A DNA stretch of 64,000 nucleotides from Telmatactis stephensoni (Eukaryota > Cnidaria > Anthozoa > Actiniaria > Isophelliidae), in assembly GCA_029948255.1 (NCBI GenBank), contig JALIZF010001459.1:23501-87500 (forward strand), written 5' to 3'. Below, piece by piece: positions 23,803-33,758 of the stretch; the stretch's first letter is position 1; every line of letters starts with the position of its first letter. The translations under genes and the position numbers were made by a program. The notes under the pieces were generated by a model, which worked only from the letters and a program-made list of their open reading frames with translations, was not told the origin of the DNA and did no database searches.

Positions 23803-24453
23803 GGAAGAAGAAGAAGAAGATGACAATGATGATGATGATGATGTTGATGATGATGATGATGGAAGAGGGAGAAGGGGAAGGAGGAAACGAGGGACGAGGA
23901 GAAGGGAGTAAAGGGTGAGAATTATGAAAAAGATTATTGATAATAATTGATGACACTTGTTCCATGGAATGTTACAAAATCCTTTTTTAACATTTTTCAT
24001 TTACAGGTGTGGTTCAAGAACAGAAGAGCCAAACATCGCAGGCAGCCTGACAGCACCCAAAAAGACACCAACAGTGCTTTCACCAACGTCGCGGAAAACA
24101 GAAAACAAAGTTTCATCCCCTCTTCCGTGAGCTGTTTCTCCATACATGAACCTCTTGGAGCAATCAGGAATCCAGCGCTTAACAATACGATAAACAGCCA
24201 AGTGCCAAGTAATTTCAGCCACAATCAAAATACTGCAGATATACAAACCCCACTTCCACCATTTCACTCGCTGATATCATCGACATGTCAACAATCAACG
24301 CATAACAACTGTTTGCCATGTCCTTGGAATATTCACTGTCCACATCCACTGCCACCAGTTTCATTAAGCAATGCCATGCAAGAAAGACCGCGTTTCTGTT
24401 CAGGGTCTTTAGATAATTGTGGTGTGCCTCGGCTTCCACTGGGGTTCCACTGA
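18990..24453 (+). CDS. dmbx: Dmbx-like paired-class homeobox gene B (3 coding exons, 256 aa)
   Basis: A second Dmbx-type K50 transcription factor, about 7 kb downstream of gene A in the same orientation. Coding exons are 18990-19134, 23153-23331 and 24007-24453 (145+179+447 nt), with phases identical to gene A. Exon 1 has an N-terminal FSIETLL (eh1-like) and ends MSLAERLA. Exon 2 supplies D-III and a basic KKPKRIR. The homeodomain is residues 63-122, with RTCFTPYQLQVLENTF and WFKNRRAKH. The C-terminal 134 residues are Ser/Asn/Pro/Cys-rich without a recognisable OAR motif. An in-frame TGA lies 6 nt before the ATG, fixing the start. Intron 1 is 4.0 kb, and intron 2 carries a very long purine repeat. 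The homeodomain looks more divergent than in A (C7 instead of A7), so this is probably a tandem paralogue. Confidence 0.85.
19135..23152 (+). other. Intron 1 of Dmbx-like B
   Basis: 4018 bp, AT-rich, with no recognisable transposon ends. It contains a 71-bp hairpin (20568-20638). Intronic enhancers are plausible for a homeobox gene, but nothing specific can be named. Confidence 0.7.
20568..20638. repeat. 71-bp hairpin in Dmbx-like B intron 1
   Basis: The inner stem CACATAAATCTATAT pairs with ATATAGATTTGTGTG. An outer stem AAGGCTTTTCGAAG pairs with CTTTGAAAAAGCCTT. The size is in the range of a small-RNA precursor; there is no other evidence for a function. Confidence 0.45.
23153..23331 (+). 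CDS. dmbx: Dmbx-like B, coding exon 2 (homeodomain residues 1-46)
   Basis: The acceptor is tgttatttgatag. The exon encodes (D)IIIETREGKLNKKPKRIR and then the homeodomain to RIQ, with the homeodomain part at 23194-23331. The donor is GTGCGT. An open frame continues upstream of the acceptor to about 23077, but that part is intronic: only splicing at 23152/23153 gives the family motif. Confidence 0.87.
23332..24006 (+). other. Intron 2 of Dmbx-like B
   Basis: 675 bp, of which more than half is GAA/GAG/GAT repeat. The acceptor is tttttaacatttttcatttacag. Confidence 0.8.
23491..23900. repeat. Long GAA-rich purine tract followed by GAT and GGA repeats
   Basis: From 23491 to about 23819 the plus strand is almost pure purine: about 150 bp of uninterrupted GAA, then mixed GAA/GAG. 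GAT repeats follow (23821-23862), then GGAGAAGGG-type purine sequence. All frames through it are homopolymer-like (Glu, Lys, Ser, Leu or Phe runs) and are not coding. Confidence 0.95.
24007..24453 (+). CDS. dmbx: Dmbx-like B, terminal coding exon
   Basis: The acceptor is tttcatttacag. The exon encodes [13 protein letters not shown] (rest of the homeodomain, 24007-24048). A low-complexity tail rich in Asn, Ser, Pro and His/Cys follows, ending GVPRLPLGFH before TGA at 24451-24453. No OAR motif is visible. No clear AATAAA lies within the first few hundred bases downstream. Confidence 0.86.
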   Translation: MWFKNRRAKHRRQPDSTQKDTNSAFTNVAENRKQSFIPSSVSCFSIHEPLGAIRNPALNNTINSQVPSNFSHNQNTADIQTPLPPFHSLISSTCQQSTHNNCLPCPWNIHCPHPLPPVSLSNAMQERPRFCSGSLDNCGVPRLPLGFH

Positions 24454-25049
24454 CATTGTTTTTTTAGTTGTAGTGTACATGTAGATGAAAGTAGATTCCT
24501 AATTAGATCAAAGATGTAGTAGGGAATCACTAAAGGAGATACATTAGACTATGATTTAGATGAAAATGTGTGAAAAGAGTGTGTTACAAGAAACATATTT
24601 AGCCAGGAAAGTGTTCACCGATTCGCGTAGTTCTTAAATACCGCGTCTCATGTAATCACAAATATAAACATTGCTTAGGTTTTCGGTTTGAAACTATGCT
24701 CGAAATTGAAAAACTGATACTGTCTTCTTCTTTTCCCTTTTGCCTTTATAAAGCATTGAATTCTCGGTTTTGTAATAATTATTTCTTATTTAACCATTCA
24801 TATTTTATATCATATTATATCACAGTTTTATATTCTTACATTGCTGCAAGCATGCAGAATCAATTCTCGTGGTCTTGTATTTATATATGCAATTGCCAGG
24901 AATTCTACTATTTTACTGACTTATATGGATTATGTTACTTGTAAGAGAACATTATTGGACTTATTTATGGGCTTGAATTCAGTGAGTGATATATATTGAT
25001 TAGTATTTTAGATAATATTCTCCATGCCTTATCTTCAGCTTATATCAAC

Positions 25050-25356
25050 GCGACATCTTGAGTGCGCGACAAACATCCCAATAGGCAATGTGCACGAGCG
25101 CCATTTTCTAGAACAAAGCATGATAGGAAACTGAGTCCTTACACTTTTTTATTCCCGCTGAAATAAGCACAAAAATCTATCTTTGTCATTTCTTTACAGA
25201 AAATGCAAGTATTTTAGCATAAGAAAATTAAAATGTTACAAAATGCTTGTAGGTCGCTAGAAATCGTTGTTAGATTTTTTGCTGGACTTCAACTCCCAGA
25301 GTGCTTTGCAAGCTCTTGCGCACATTGCCTATTCGAATGCGCGATTTATTTTAAAG
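25050..25356. mobile_element. MITE-like element with AATAGGCAATGTGC ends
   Basis: The left part (GAGTGCGCGAC, AATAGGCAATGTGCACGAGCG) is inverted at the right (GCTCTTGCGCACATTGCCTATT, GCGCGATTTATT). Imperfect TIRs bound about 300 bp of non-coding DNA. Confidence 0.5.
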
Positions 25357-25495
25357 AATAGGGTAGCTTAGTTAATAAGTACAAAAATAACCGTATGTAG
25401 CTGTTTTGCTGATATATCGCGATTAAAAACTAAATTGCAAATTTTGAAAGTGTCGAATGAGTTGTTGCAAGATCATGAGAACACAAGGTGATGCA

Positions 25496-25801
25496 AGTCG
25501 ATGCAAGTTTTGACTTGTGTCTTGTTTGACCGCTAACTTGCATCGACTTGCGGCTTCTTACATGGACAGATTGCTCAAATTTGAACGCAACTTGATACAA
25601 GTTTTGTTTTTTCTCGAATTTTAGCCTGAATTTTCTACACATTTAATCTTATACAAATAATTCAAACAAAAACAAACCGCATTTACTCTTTGTCCTTTGG
25701 CTAGCTTATTTTTGTTGACAATTTTTGAAAAACTTGCATTGACTTGCGTTGAGCGGTGTTCAAACGAGACGAGCAAGTCGCAAGTCAAAACTTGCGTTGA
25801 C
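25496..25801. mobile_element. TIR element rich in CAAGTC/GACTTG
   Basis: The left end GATGCAAGTTTTGACTTG recurs inverted as CAAGTCAAAACTTGCGTTGAC. Multiple ACTTGC-type subterminal repeats lie inside, in about 306 bp. It abuts a diverged copy (25800-25960) of the repeat seen at 1507-1735. Confidence 0.5.
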
Positions 25802-26046
25802 TACAAGAGAGCGAAACTCATAGATTGATGCCTGCGCGATGTTCGTGGTGTTGAAGGTTATTTTTAGTAAGGATCCAAACAGTGGAATTTGATTTTTACG
25901 AGCGCGTGGATACCAACCGGCAATCAAATTTCATTGCTAGCACTTATGCACGCGATATGGTGTCTCCCTTCTGATACTAAGATACCGTAGTTTTGCATTG
26001 CGCACGCTCTAATGCGTACGATACTTTTCAGTTTAGTTTATCTATT

Positions 26047-26575
26047 TTTTCCTTCCTATGAAGACAGCTGGGTCACCACAACAGCTTTTACCAATTAATG
26101 TGGACCCTGTAGTGTAGTAGGACAGACCACACACACCGGTAACTCCATAACTTACTCTCCCCGAATAGTGATGTGGGTTCTTTAACGTCCCTCTAATGCA
26201 AAAGTTGCAAGGGTATGTGTAGTAGTTTTTGGAGAGACGGGAGCTCCGGATCCGGTTTAATAACGTGCTTATCCGAGAAGACATAAAGGTCTAACCGTTT
26301 GCAGATGTAATTACAAAGGCAGCACCTTCTCCTCAATTACTGATTTAAAGACACCGAGTGTTGGTCTGGCCGGGGAATCGAACCCCGACCTTCCGCACTG
26401 AAGCCCAGGTTGTACGAAGGGTGAATAGCGCTATCCAGCGGATAAATCCTTATCCAGCGAATAAAATCTATACAAAATCTATACAGTGGATAACTCTTAT
26501 TCGGTGGATAACTTTGTCCAACCTTCGTACAACCGGGTCCAGCGCTCAACCAACTGAGCCGGCCAGGTGACTCAC
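26047..26575 (-). mobile_element. tRNA-derived SINE interrupted by a small MITE
   Basis: On the minus strand, GGCTCAGTTGGTTGAGCGC (A-box region, about 26545-26565) and GGTCGGGGTTCGATTCCCC (B-box region, about 26372-26396) make a tRNA-like head. The long tail contains CGTTAAAGAACCCAC and ends A-rich near 26047. The head is split by a 127-bp insert at 26408-26534, so the A and B boxes are too far apart for normal Pol III use. Confidence 0.7.
26408..26534. mobile_element. MITE nested in the SINE head
   Basis: Perfect inverted ends GGTTGTACGAAGG and CCTTCGTACAACC. The interior repeats GGATAA/TTATCC motifs in opposing orientations (TATCCAGCGGATAA, GTGGATAACT). It is 127 bp and non-coding. Confidence 0.75.
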
Positions 26576-27299
26576 GCGAGCGCGAGCTCACGCACACCGA
26601 AAAATTTCAAGATTTCAAGATAACGGCCATTGAGATGAAAAATATCATTTTTGAAATGTAGGACGCACGAAATTACTATAAATAACGCTAAAAACATCAA
26701 AAGAAGACTACAAATACTGACAAAGGGCCTTCTTGGGAATTAATATCGAAAGAGACATCGATTTTTTCAATACTTTTTTTCGCCTAAACTCGCCATTAGT
26801 CCTTCCTTTGCGGTCAAGCCTAACATTGGCGTGCTTAACGTGAAAACGGATCGGACTCAGTGATTTATCGTTTTTTTTTTATCTATAATCAACAAGAATA
26901 AGGTAAACTATCAATCTTAGTTTTAACAAAAATCTATGTTTTGATTTCGAGATACACTCTCAAAAACCTGCCGTCGGGCGTACCGTAGAGAACTGTGTTC
27001 AGCATTGTCGATCGATTTTCTTGTTTCAAATATTGCTGTCGCGCGGCCCGTTAACAAAAGTCTTCTCAGAACTCTAATGAGCAACATTATCAACTGACAC
27101 AAAAACTCTGTTATTACAGTTTGTAAAAAGAAGCAATTCAAAGCACCATTATGAATATTGCACAATGAAATACCGCTAATTTATACCGCACAGATTCGAT
27201 TGTCCACATTTTCACATTTGTTAAGCGGAAAGTCTTCCAAAAGCACTACTGAAAAACAATAGTGACATCCCAACATAGTGACAATGTCAAGACTTCAAA

Positions 27300-29560
27300 A
27301 AGAAGCAATTTATTGTAAGTCGTTAATTCACACACAAATGCAAGTGCCGACTTTTCTATAGTCGTTAAGAATGTCTCCCCAAAACACTACAATGCAAAAC
27401 ATTATTAATAATGACACACAAGCTGGTGCTAATTACAGTTTGCAAAAAGAAGCAAAGGCGCCATATTACTAGTGTTGCGATTCAAATCATTAATTCACAT
27501 ACACAATATACGATATTTTATACAAGTGGCAAAAGACTTTGAAGTCTTCCAAAAACACTATTGAATTCGCAAATAACACATAAACTTGGCAATGCTCATA
27601 ACAGTCTACAAAAAGAAGCAATTTAAAGCGCCATTACGAGCATTGCCGATGCAAATAATTAATTAATTCACACACACAATATACAATATTTTATACAGGT
27701 GGCAAGAGAAATTGAAGTCTTCCCAAAACACCACTGAAAAACATTATTAAACATTAGCAATTCACTTCTTTGTACTTTGCTGAAGATGAGTGGTGGACAC
27801 TGCTCGAAATATCCAAGTGAAAACATATCTACAAAATGTTATCACTTCTTTTCTTTTCATTTCTATCATTATACAGTTGTATATATGCCACTATAACGTT
27901 TTCACATTATTAAACATGACACACAAACTTGAATTGTTGGCTGAGTCTACAAACAGAAGAATTCACAGCATATTGCTCATTCAAATCATTAATTCACACA
28001 CACTTGTCGATATTTATACAGATGGCAAGAGAAAAGTCTTCCAAAAACACTACGTTGAAAAACATTATTAATAATGACACCTAAAGGCTAATTACAGTCT
28101 ACAACTAAAGAGGCAATTCAAAGCACCACTTTTGCGAGTATTGCCGCGCTCAAGCTACTTAAGGCCTGGGTCATAAGAGTTTTAAGAATTAAACGTTTTT
28201 ATTCATAACTTGGCAGAAATTGCTTTAGTTTGTATAGAGCCTCGTAAGGGTATGCCATTTGTGGTTCTTAATTTTTTTAGCTGAATGGTTTGGTGATCAC
28301 GTGACTTGTGACGTCATAATTGAAAAAAGTAGTAAAAATGCTTTCCGGCTCCCAGTGTTTGATATCGGAAAATTCTGAGTGCAAAACCTTGAAGTCCACT
28401 ATTGGTCCATTCCCACTCTAATTGGATAATTGAACATTGCTGCAACTAACAAAAGATATAGGCTAAAAAGTATTTTTTGAGTTTGATCACGTGACCTGTT
28501 TAGCACAATAACTCCTCAAGAAATCGGAAATGTCAAACTATCCAGCTAGATATGTAAAAAGGACACCAATTAGAACTGATAAACAGTGTTTTCTCTTATC
28601 TACCGATAAAACTCGCAACCGGAGCCCTGAAAGAGCGATTCAGGGCTTAAGATTCCATAATTGGTCACGTGACCAATCTTAATAAGGATTGTCAAGCTTA
28701 AGTTCTTTTTCACATCAATTTATTTCAACACACCAAGTTTTATAGTATTTCATCAAGAAAAGGTAAAGAAAAGTTAAATTAAAGTTTAGATTTAAAATCT
28801 TGCCTGACCCAGGCCTTAAGTGGCTTGAGCGCGGTGCAAATCATTAATTCACACACACAGTCGATATTTTACACTGACAGATGGCAAGAGAAAAGACTTC
28901 CCAAAACACTACTAAAGAACGTTATTAATCATGATACACAAACTTGTCATGTAATTACACTGAGTCTAAAAAAAGCAATTCACAGAGCGTCATTACGAGT
29001 ATTGCCGATGCAAATCATTAATTCACAGATGGCAATATAAAATTCTTCCCAAAACTTTTAAACAACGTCATTAATCATGACATACACATGGGTTCGTGCT
29101 AATTGCGGTCTAATAAGGAAAAATCCAAAGCGCCATTACGAGTATTGCTGATGCAAATCATTAATTCACACATAGTTGTTGATATTTCTACAAATGCTAA
29201 AAGAGAAGACTTCTCAAACTGAACACTACTGAAAACATAACCCGATTATTAATCATAACACACAAACTTGGTATTAATTATAGTCTACACTAAAAAGGAG
29301 CGATTCAAAGCGCCATTATCAGCAATTATTACATATGATATTACGGAGTCAAATCATTAACACACGCATGGAATTGTCGACATATCACTGAATTTTCTAT
29401 AGTTAAAAAGAAACTCTTGTCCAAAAACAGATCAATCAGTACACACACATACACAAAGCGATTCAAAGCACCATTATACGATTATGGCGAATGCAAGTCG
29501 TTAATACACATGTGTGAACGTTCAATTGTCAACATTTTCACAGTTTTTGTTTTTATAGGA
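27300..29560. repeat. Satellite-like array, ~165-bp degenerate monomers
   Basis: At least nine copies share GCAAATCATTAATTCACAC-like cores, near 27319, 27490, 27653, 27983, 28836, 29010, 29155, 29350 and 29495. Associated segments include AAAGCGCCATTACGAGTATTGC, GATGGCAAGAGAAAAG, TCTTCCAAAACACTACTG and ATTATTAATAATGACACACA. The copies are diverged and carry small indels. The array is split by a transposon at 28144-28834. Confidence 0.75.
28144..28834. mobile_element. TTAA-flanked MITE inserted in the satellite array
   Basis: TTAA at 28159-28162 and 28816-28819 flank ends GGCCTGGGTCA and TGACCCAGGCC. The outside bases (CCGCGCTCAAGC and GCTTGAGCGCGG) are also inverted copies of each other. So either the TIRs are about 30 bp or the element landed in the centre of a palindrome. 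The interior repeats TGATCACGTGAC-type motifs and has no coding capacity. Confidence 0.7.
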
Positions 29561-29708
29561 AAGTCCCAAAACACTACTGAAAAGCATTGTTTTAACAAAA
29601 ATAAGAATGGTTAAAATAGTTGTTGGTGTTACAGTCACGAACTGACTTTAAAAAGAATTAAGTATACAATAAATTCAAGTAGGTTGTTTTTGAGACGAGA
29701 GCTAGTCT

Positions 29709-29742
29709 CCCCCCCCCCCCCCCCCCCCAAAAAAAAAAAAAA
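29709..29742. repeat. Poly-C/poly-A run
   Basis: Twenty C followed by fourteen A. The length is unreliable because of slippage. Confidence 0.85.
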
Positions 29743-30345
29743 CATCATCTAATCATCTACATTGCAAACAAATTTTGTGGCAATTACAGTCATCTGTAAG
29801 CAGAATAAACACAAGCAGAATAAATGCACATGCAATTAAGAGTCATGTAAATGTTATTAATTCACTTGAACACGCGCTCTCTGCCATCTGAAAACGTAGA
29901 GCAAAATCATCCTCAGAAGACGAAGCAATGCTAATGACTGATGCTAAATCATAACCATGCGATTTGAATTAAAAGTATGAAACTCTTTTGTTAAATCAAA
30001 ACCAAAGCAATATCAACTGAGTCAGTTGTTGTAACTAGGAACTTGACTCTTTTGTTTCAATATCACGCATATAACGATATCGGGAACTGATGTGACTCGA
30101 TCGTTTGTAACTTACACCAATGAAAATTCCACCGTAGACATTGCAGACATTTACTTCATTTACAAATGTTTTTTTCCTATTTTTTACGCAGATTTTCTCG
30201 TTATCAAGGCATTTCAAAAATAATAATAATAATGATACGTGACATTCGTGAGTAAAGTTTGTTATTATGTAAGTATTGAAGTTTTTTTCACCTTTCACAC
30301 GCGTGCAAAATATTGTTTAAACCGAAAGTATAAGGATTTCTCTAC

Positions 30346-30695
30346 GTGTCTAAGTGCCTGTTCAAATGATAGAAGTTGCACCGGGTAGGTAGGGTGACAC
30401 TAGCTACCCGAGGTAGAGAAAACTAGCGTTCACATATAATTTTGCAGCTTCGGAGGGCTAGGATTACCATCGCGTGGTCGCTATGTACTTACACAAACCA
30501 GCGGTAATCCGAGAACAACAAACCCTACCCTTTCGTTTCACATGGGCCTATGTAAACAAATCCTGTCCCTACTATGTAGGGGCACCCTCCCTCGCATGAG
30601 AAACGAACTGCGTAAAACAAAGGAGAAGGGAAACTCTACCACCTAGGGTAACCCTACTATAAAGAGGCACCCTCTTTCATGTGAACGGGCCCTAA
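30346..30695. mobile_element. MITE with GGGCCCGTTCACATG-type ends
   Basis: The left CTAAGTGCCTGTTCAAATGA and the inverted right end TTAGGGCCCGTTCACATGAA match imperfectly over about 20 bp. The interior has repeated CTACCC/GGGTAG and CACCCT motifs. A related end occurs at 54218-54232. Confidence 0.5.
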
Positions 30696-31188
30696 CATTC
30701 AACGTTCATCTTTGGTAAACTTGTAGCACTTTGCATTCTTCAACTGCCTTTATTTTACATTCTCACAATTACGCAGTTAAAGCAGTATGAAAGCTAAAGA
30801 ACATTTCCACAGGTAGCCCAAGCTGTACAATTTCTGTATTTAAAATATATATCTGATTTATTCCTGATATGATTCACGAATTAAATGATTCGCGAATGAT
30901 TAAATTTTGTAAAATTAGTAAATACAACAATTTTAACTAGCAATGCTGTTAGGTTTGATTTTCTGTACAATTTTGTTTTGGAAAATCTACGCATGCGCAG
31001 TTGTTCTTCACATGTGTGCCCATATATCTCTGTCTACTTGATGCTATAATTTTGTAATCATTACATAATTAATTTTCATATATCATTTATTTCGAGCACC
31101 GCTAGCTGGGGTTACAGGGATACTTTTCCCCTTGCTCCGCGAAGGGACTATAGAAAAATAACATCATCTCGAAAGGTTACAACAATAT

Positions 31189-31532
31189 TAGATAGTATAT
31201 ATTTATATACCGCAACAGTATTCCCACGCAGTCCTAGACAAAAACATTCCTGTTTTAATTCATGCCAATAACCACATGCTTATTTCACTAGTCAGTGTTT
31301 TTATTACTACCAGCAACTGGTTGTCACTATTAATGTTTTTAGTGTTAATATCAGATAGTATATATTTATACAGTCTGTACCGCAACAGTATCCACGCGCA
31401 GTCCTAGCTACAGACAAAAGCATTTCTGTTTTAGTCAATGCCAATAACCACATGCTTTCACTAGAGTGTTTTATTGTAACAAACTTTAACTACCAGCAAG
31501 TTGTCACTGATAATGTTTTTAGTGTTAGTTTA
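31189..31532. repeat. Tandem duplication (~170 bp x 2)
   Basis: Two units each run from AGATAGTATATATTTATA through CCGCAACAGTAT, CAATAACCACATGCTT and TTGTCACT to TTAGTGTTA. The divergence is a few percent plus small indels. Confidence 0.8.
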
Positions 31533-31965
31533 GTAGCAGAAGGCAACCTGCGTTCGTTAGGAGTATTTGCCTCAGGGGTCACTTACCAATTCAAGACACC
31601 CTGTTTATATTGGTGACAAATCTGTTTACAAAGGTGAGACAGTGAGGTTGTTCAGTGAAAACAAGCAAACGAACACATGGCTGGCGTCTTTGCAGGTTAA
31701 AGTCCAAGTACTAGCGGAACATGCTAACTCAACAGGACGATCACTTGGTCAAAAACAGTAAAAAAAAACCCAGAAAAACAGGCTGTAAACAGGGTGGAGG
31801 CTCTAAAAATGTTGAAAAAAAATCGAGACAATGGATGAATGGATGAACAATTACAGGATTTTACTAAGATCCTCTAAGCTTGGTATTATATAATTTAGGA
31901 CATTTTCTTCCTTTTAATCTATCCTAATTAACAGTGATTTACTTACACCTAAACAAGTAGACAAC

Positions 31966-31994
31966 AGCGATAATAAACGTCGTTTATTATCGCT
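31966..31994. repeat. Perfect 29-bp palindrome
   Basis: AGCGATAATAAACG and CGTTTATTATCGCT are perfect reverse complements around a single T. Confidence 0.9.
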
Positions 31995-32109
31995 CCTCAT
32001 ATTTACTTTTTTAATCTATCGTTGTATATATTTTTCTGAGCTATCTTAAGCGCGAGCTGTAGCCGTCAATCCCATAGATCCCATAGCCTATAGCGATTAA
32101 GGGCAACTG

Positions 32110-32412
32110 TGAGCTCGACCACAAGGGTGAAAAACGCATTGCGCATACTCGGAAGTTAAACCATTGGAGGTTTAGCAGATCTAGCTTGAAAGTTAAGACT
32201 GTCCGTGAAAAGTTAGTGCTTATTTTTTCCTAAAACGGCATCGCTTTAATTGTTCTCTTTCCCTAGTCAAATAATACACGAGAAATTCGTATAATACACG
32301 ACAGTTGAATCGACGGTACTTTTATTTGTAAACACGAACGCGTTTACGAATTCCCGCCGAATTTTTGAGCATGCGCAATGATTCTATATTTCACCCCCTG
32401 TCGAGCTCGACC
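32110..32412. mobile_element. MITE-like element with GAGCTCGACC ends
   Basis: The left GTGAGCTCGACCACAAGGGTG with CATTGCGCATACTC is inverted at the right (GCATGCGCAATG, CACCCCCTGTCGAGCTCGACC). Imperfect TIRs, about 300 bp, non-coding. Confidence 0.5.
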
Positions 32413-32553
32413 GCTTGTTAGTTAACTTACCTTACGCGTGTTGTTCATTTTCACTTACGCCGCGATGATGGATACTCTGTCCGAAAGCTTGACGAATTAA
32501 ATCTAACATCTATAAATAAGCTATAAATAAGATCAACGACCTGCTCGCCACTA

Positions 32554-32620
32554 GAGCCTCCCATAGCTCAGTGGTTCAGTAGAGCATTGGGGTCGTGGGT
32601 TCAATCCCCGCTGGGGGCTC
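32554..32620 (+). pseudogene. Truncated tRNA-like sequence (tRNA or SINE relic)
   Basis: GAGCCTCC pairs imperfectly with GGGGGCTC as an acceptor stem. ATAGCTCAGTGGTTCAGTAGAGC fits an A-box/D-arm, and GGTCGTGGGTTCAATCCCC fits a B-box/T-arm. The roughly ten bases expected for the anticodon arm are missing and the span is 67 nt, so it cannot be a working tRNA. Confidence 0.65.
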
Positions 32621-33009
32621 GGATTTTTCCAGCCGAGTCTTTAATTCACATTCGATGAAGCATACATTTATTACTAAATTTAACATCGTTGAACCTGTAA
32701 TTGCTGTAAAATTTTACATGGTTATTAATAAACATACAATGACATTTTCAATTTCACAAACGAAAATCATGTTCGATCAAAGGCTCGTTACTTAAATTAA
32801 ATACCACGGGAATGATTAAAAGTGATGCGGTTGGCTCTATTTCATTCTAGTTAAGCGGTCTGGCTTTGAGGTAGCTGCTCTAGAGTGCGGATGACGTTTC
32901 AAGACATGTAAAGTAAAGAAAAGTAAAGCGACCATATTTAACGTCGATAACTCGTAACAGTAATTCAACTGACAAACCTGAGGTCGACGGTGCGCTCATT
33001 TTACTCCCC

Positions 33010-33172
33010 TCTCTCCATCAGTGCTCCGTTTTTTAAGGGTATTTAAAGCTAATTAAAGCTACACAGATTGGAAAGAAGTCGAAACAAGGATGTGAGGTCT
33101 GGCTGAGGATCGAACTCGGGACCTCTCGCACCGAAGGCCGCGCACTAACCACCTGTGCCATCCTTGCTCCTT
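33010..33172 (-). mobile_element. tRNA-derived SINE
   Basis: On the minus strand an A-box-like TGGCACAGGTGGTTAGTGCG (about 33145-33164) and a B-box-like GGTCCCGAGTTCGATCCTC (33105-33123) are followed by a tail with CTTTAATTAGCTTTAAATAC. A fragment of the same tail recurs at 37190-37228. Confidence 0.7.
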
Positions 33173-33624
33173 GTAAATAACTGAAATAGCCTTTGATTGT
33201 CTGAAAAGCACTTTAAAAACTAAACAAGCTCAGGTTCTCATCCGTGTCATTTGCTCCACTTTTGCATTCAGTTATAAGTTATAATGCACTCAGTTTTAAG
33301 TTATAAATGCACTGGTATCATCTCTTGATATTTGTCTATATTTCTTCATGCACTCCATCTCCTTTTTTGCAAACAACGTCCCCTGACTTTACTCGGAATT
33401 TATTGTGTTCAATTAAGACAATAGCTGCACTACGTTCGTCCATGACTGAGATCCAATATCGCCTTCTCAAGTGGTACTTCAAAAAGACATTTGTTTGTAA
33501 CATAGGTAAAATTATAAACCGCGGCGATTTTAGCAACAGTATATGTTTTACACGTTGGGTAGAATTGTACGTGTTGGCAAGGAAACATCACTTAGAGCGT
33601 CTAATACCCGGCATATATCTAAAG

Positions 33625-33758
33625 CAGACTCTCCACTCATCGCAGAAAGCACTAGCAGCGATCATTTTTACTCGCAGCGAAATTTTGAACAATAGATTAT
33701 ATTCCCAGCGGGTACTCCTTAGCTTGCTGCGAGTGCTTTCAGCGAGGACTGAAGAATA
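33625..33758. repeat. Imperfect inverted repeat
   Basis: CTCCACTCATCGCAGAAAGCACTAG faces CTGCGAGTGCTTTCAGCGAGGA. It lies within a 150-codon frame (33307-33759) with no domain signature, which makes that frame more likely a repeat than a gene. Confidence 0.4.

Noticed and set aside
23413..24000. Long open frames (up to 195 codons) on both strands through the GAA repeat
   Set aside because: They are translations of a triplet repeat (Glu, Lys, Ser, Leu or Phe runs) within an intron of Dmbx-like B.
27300..29560. CRISPR-like regular repeats
   Set aside because: Monomers are ~165 bp, diverged and contiguous, with no short identical repeats and unique spacers; the genome is animal.
31567..31761. 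64-codon frame after the 31-kb tandem duplication
   Set aside because: Looks superficially protein-like but has no known motif and no splice partner could be matched.
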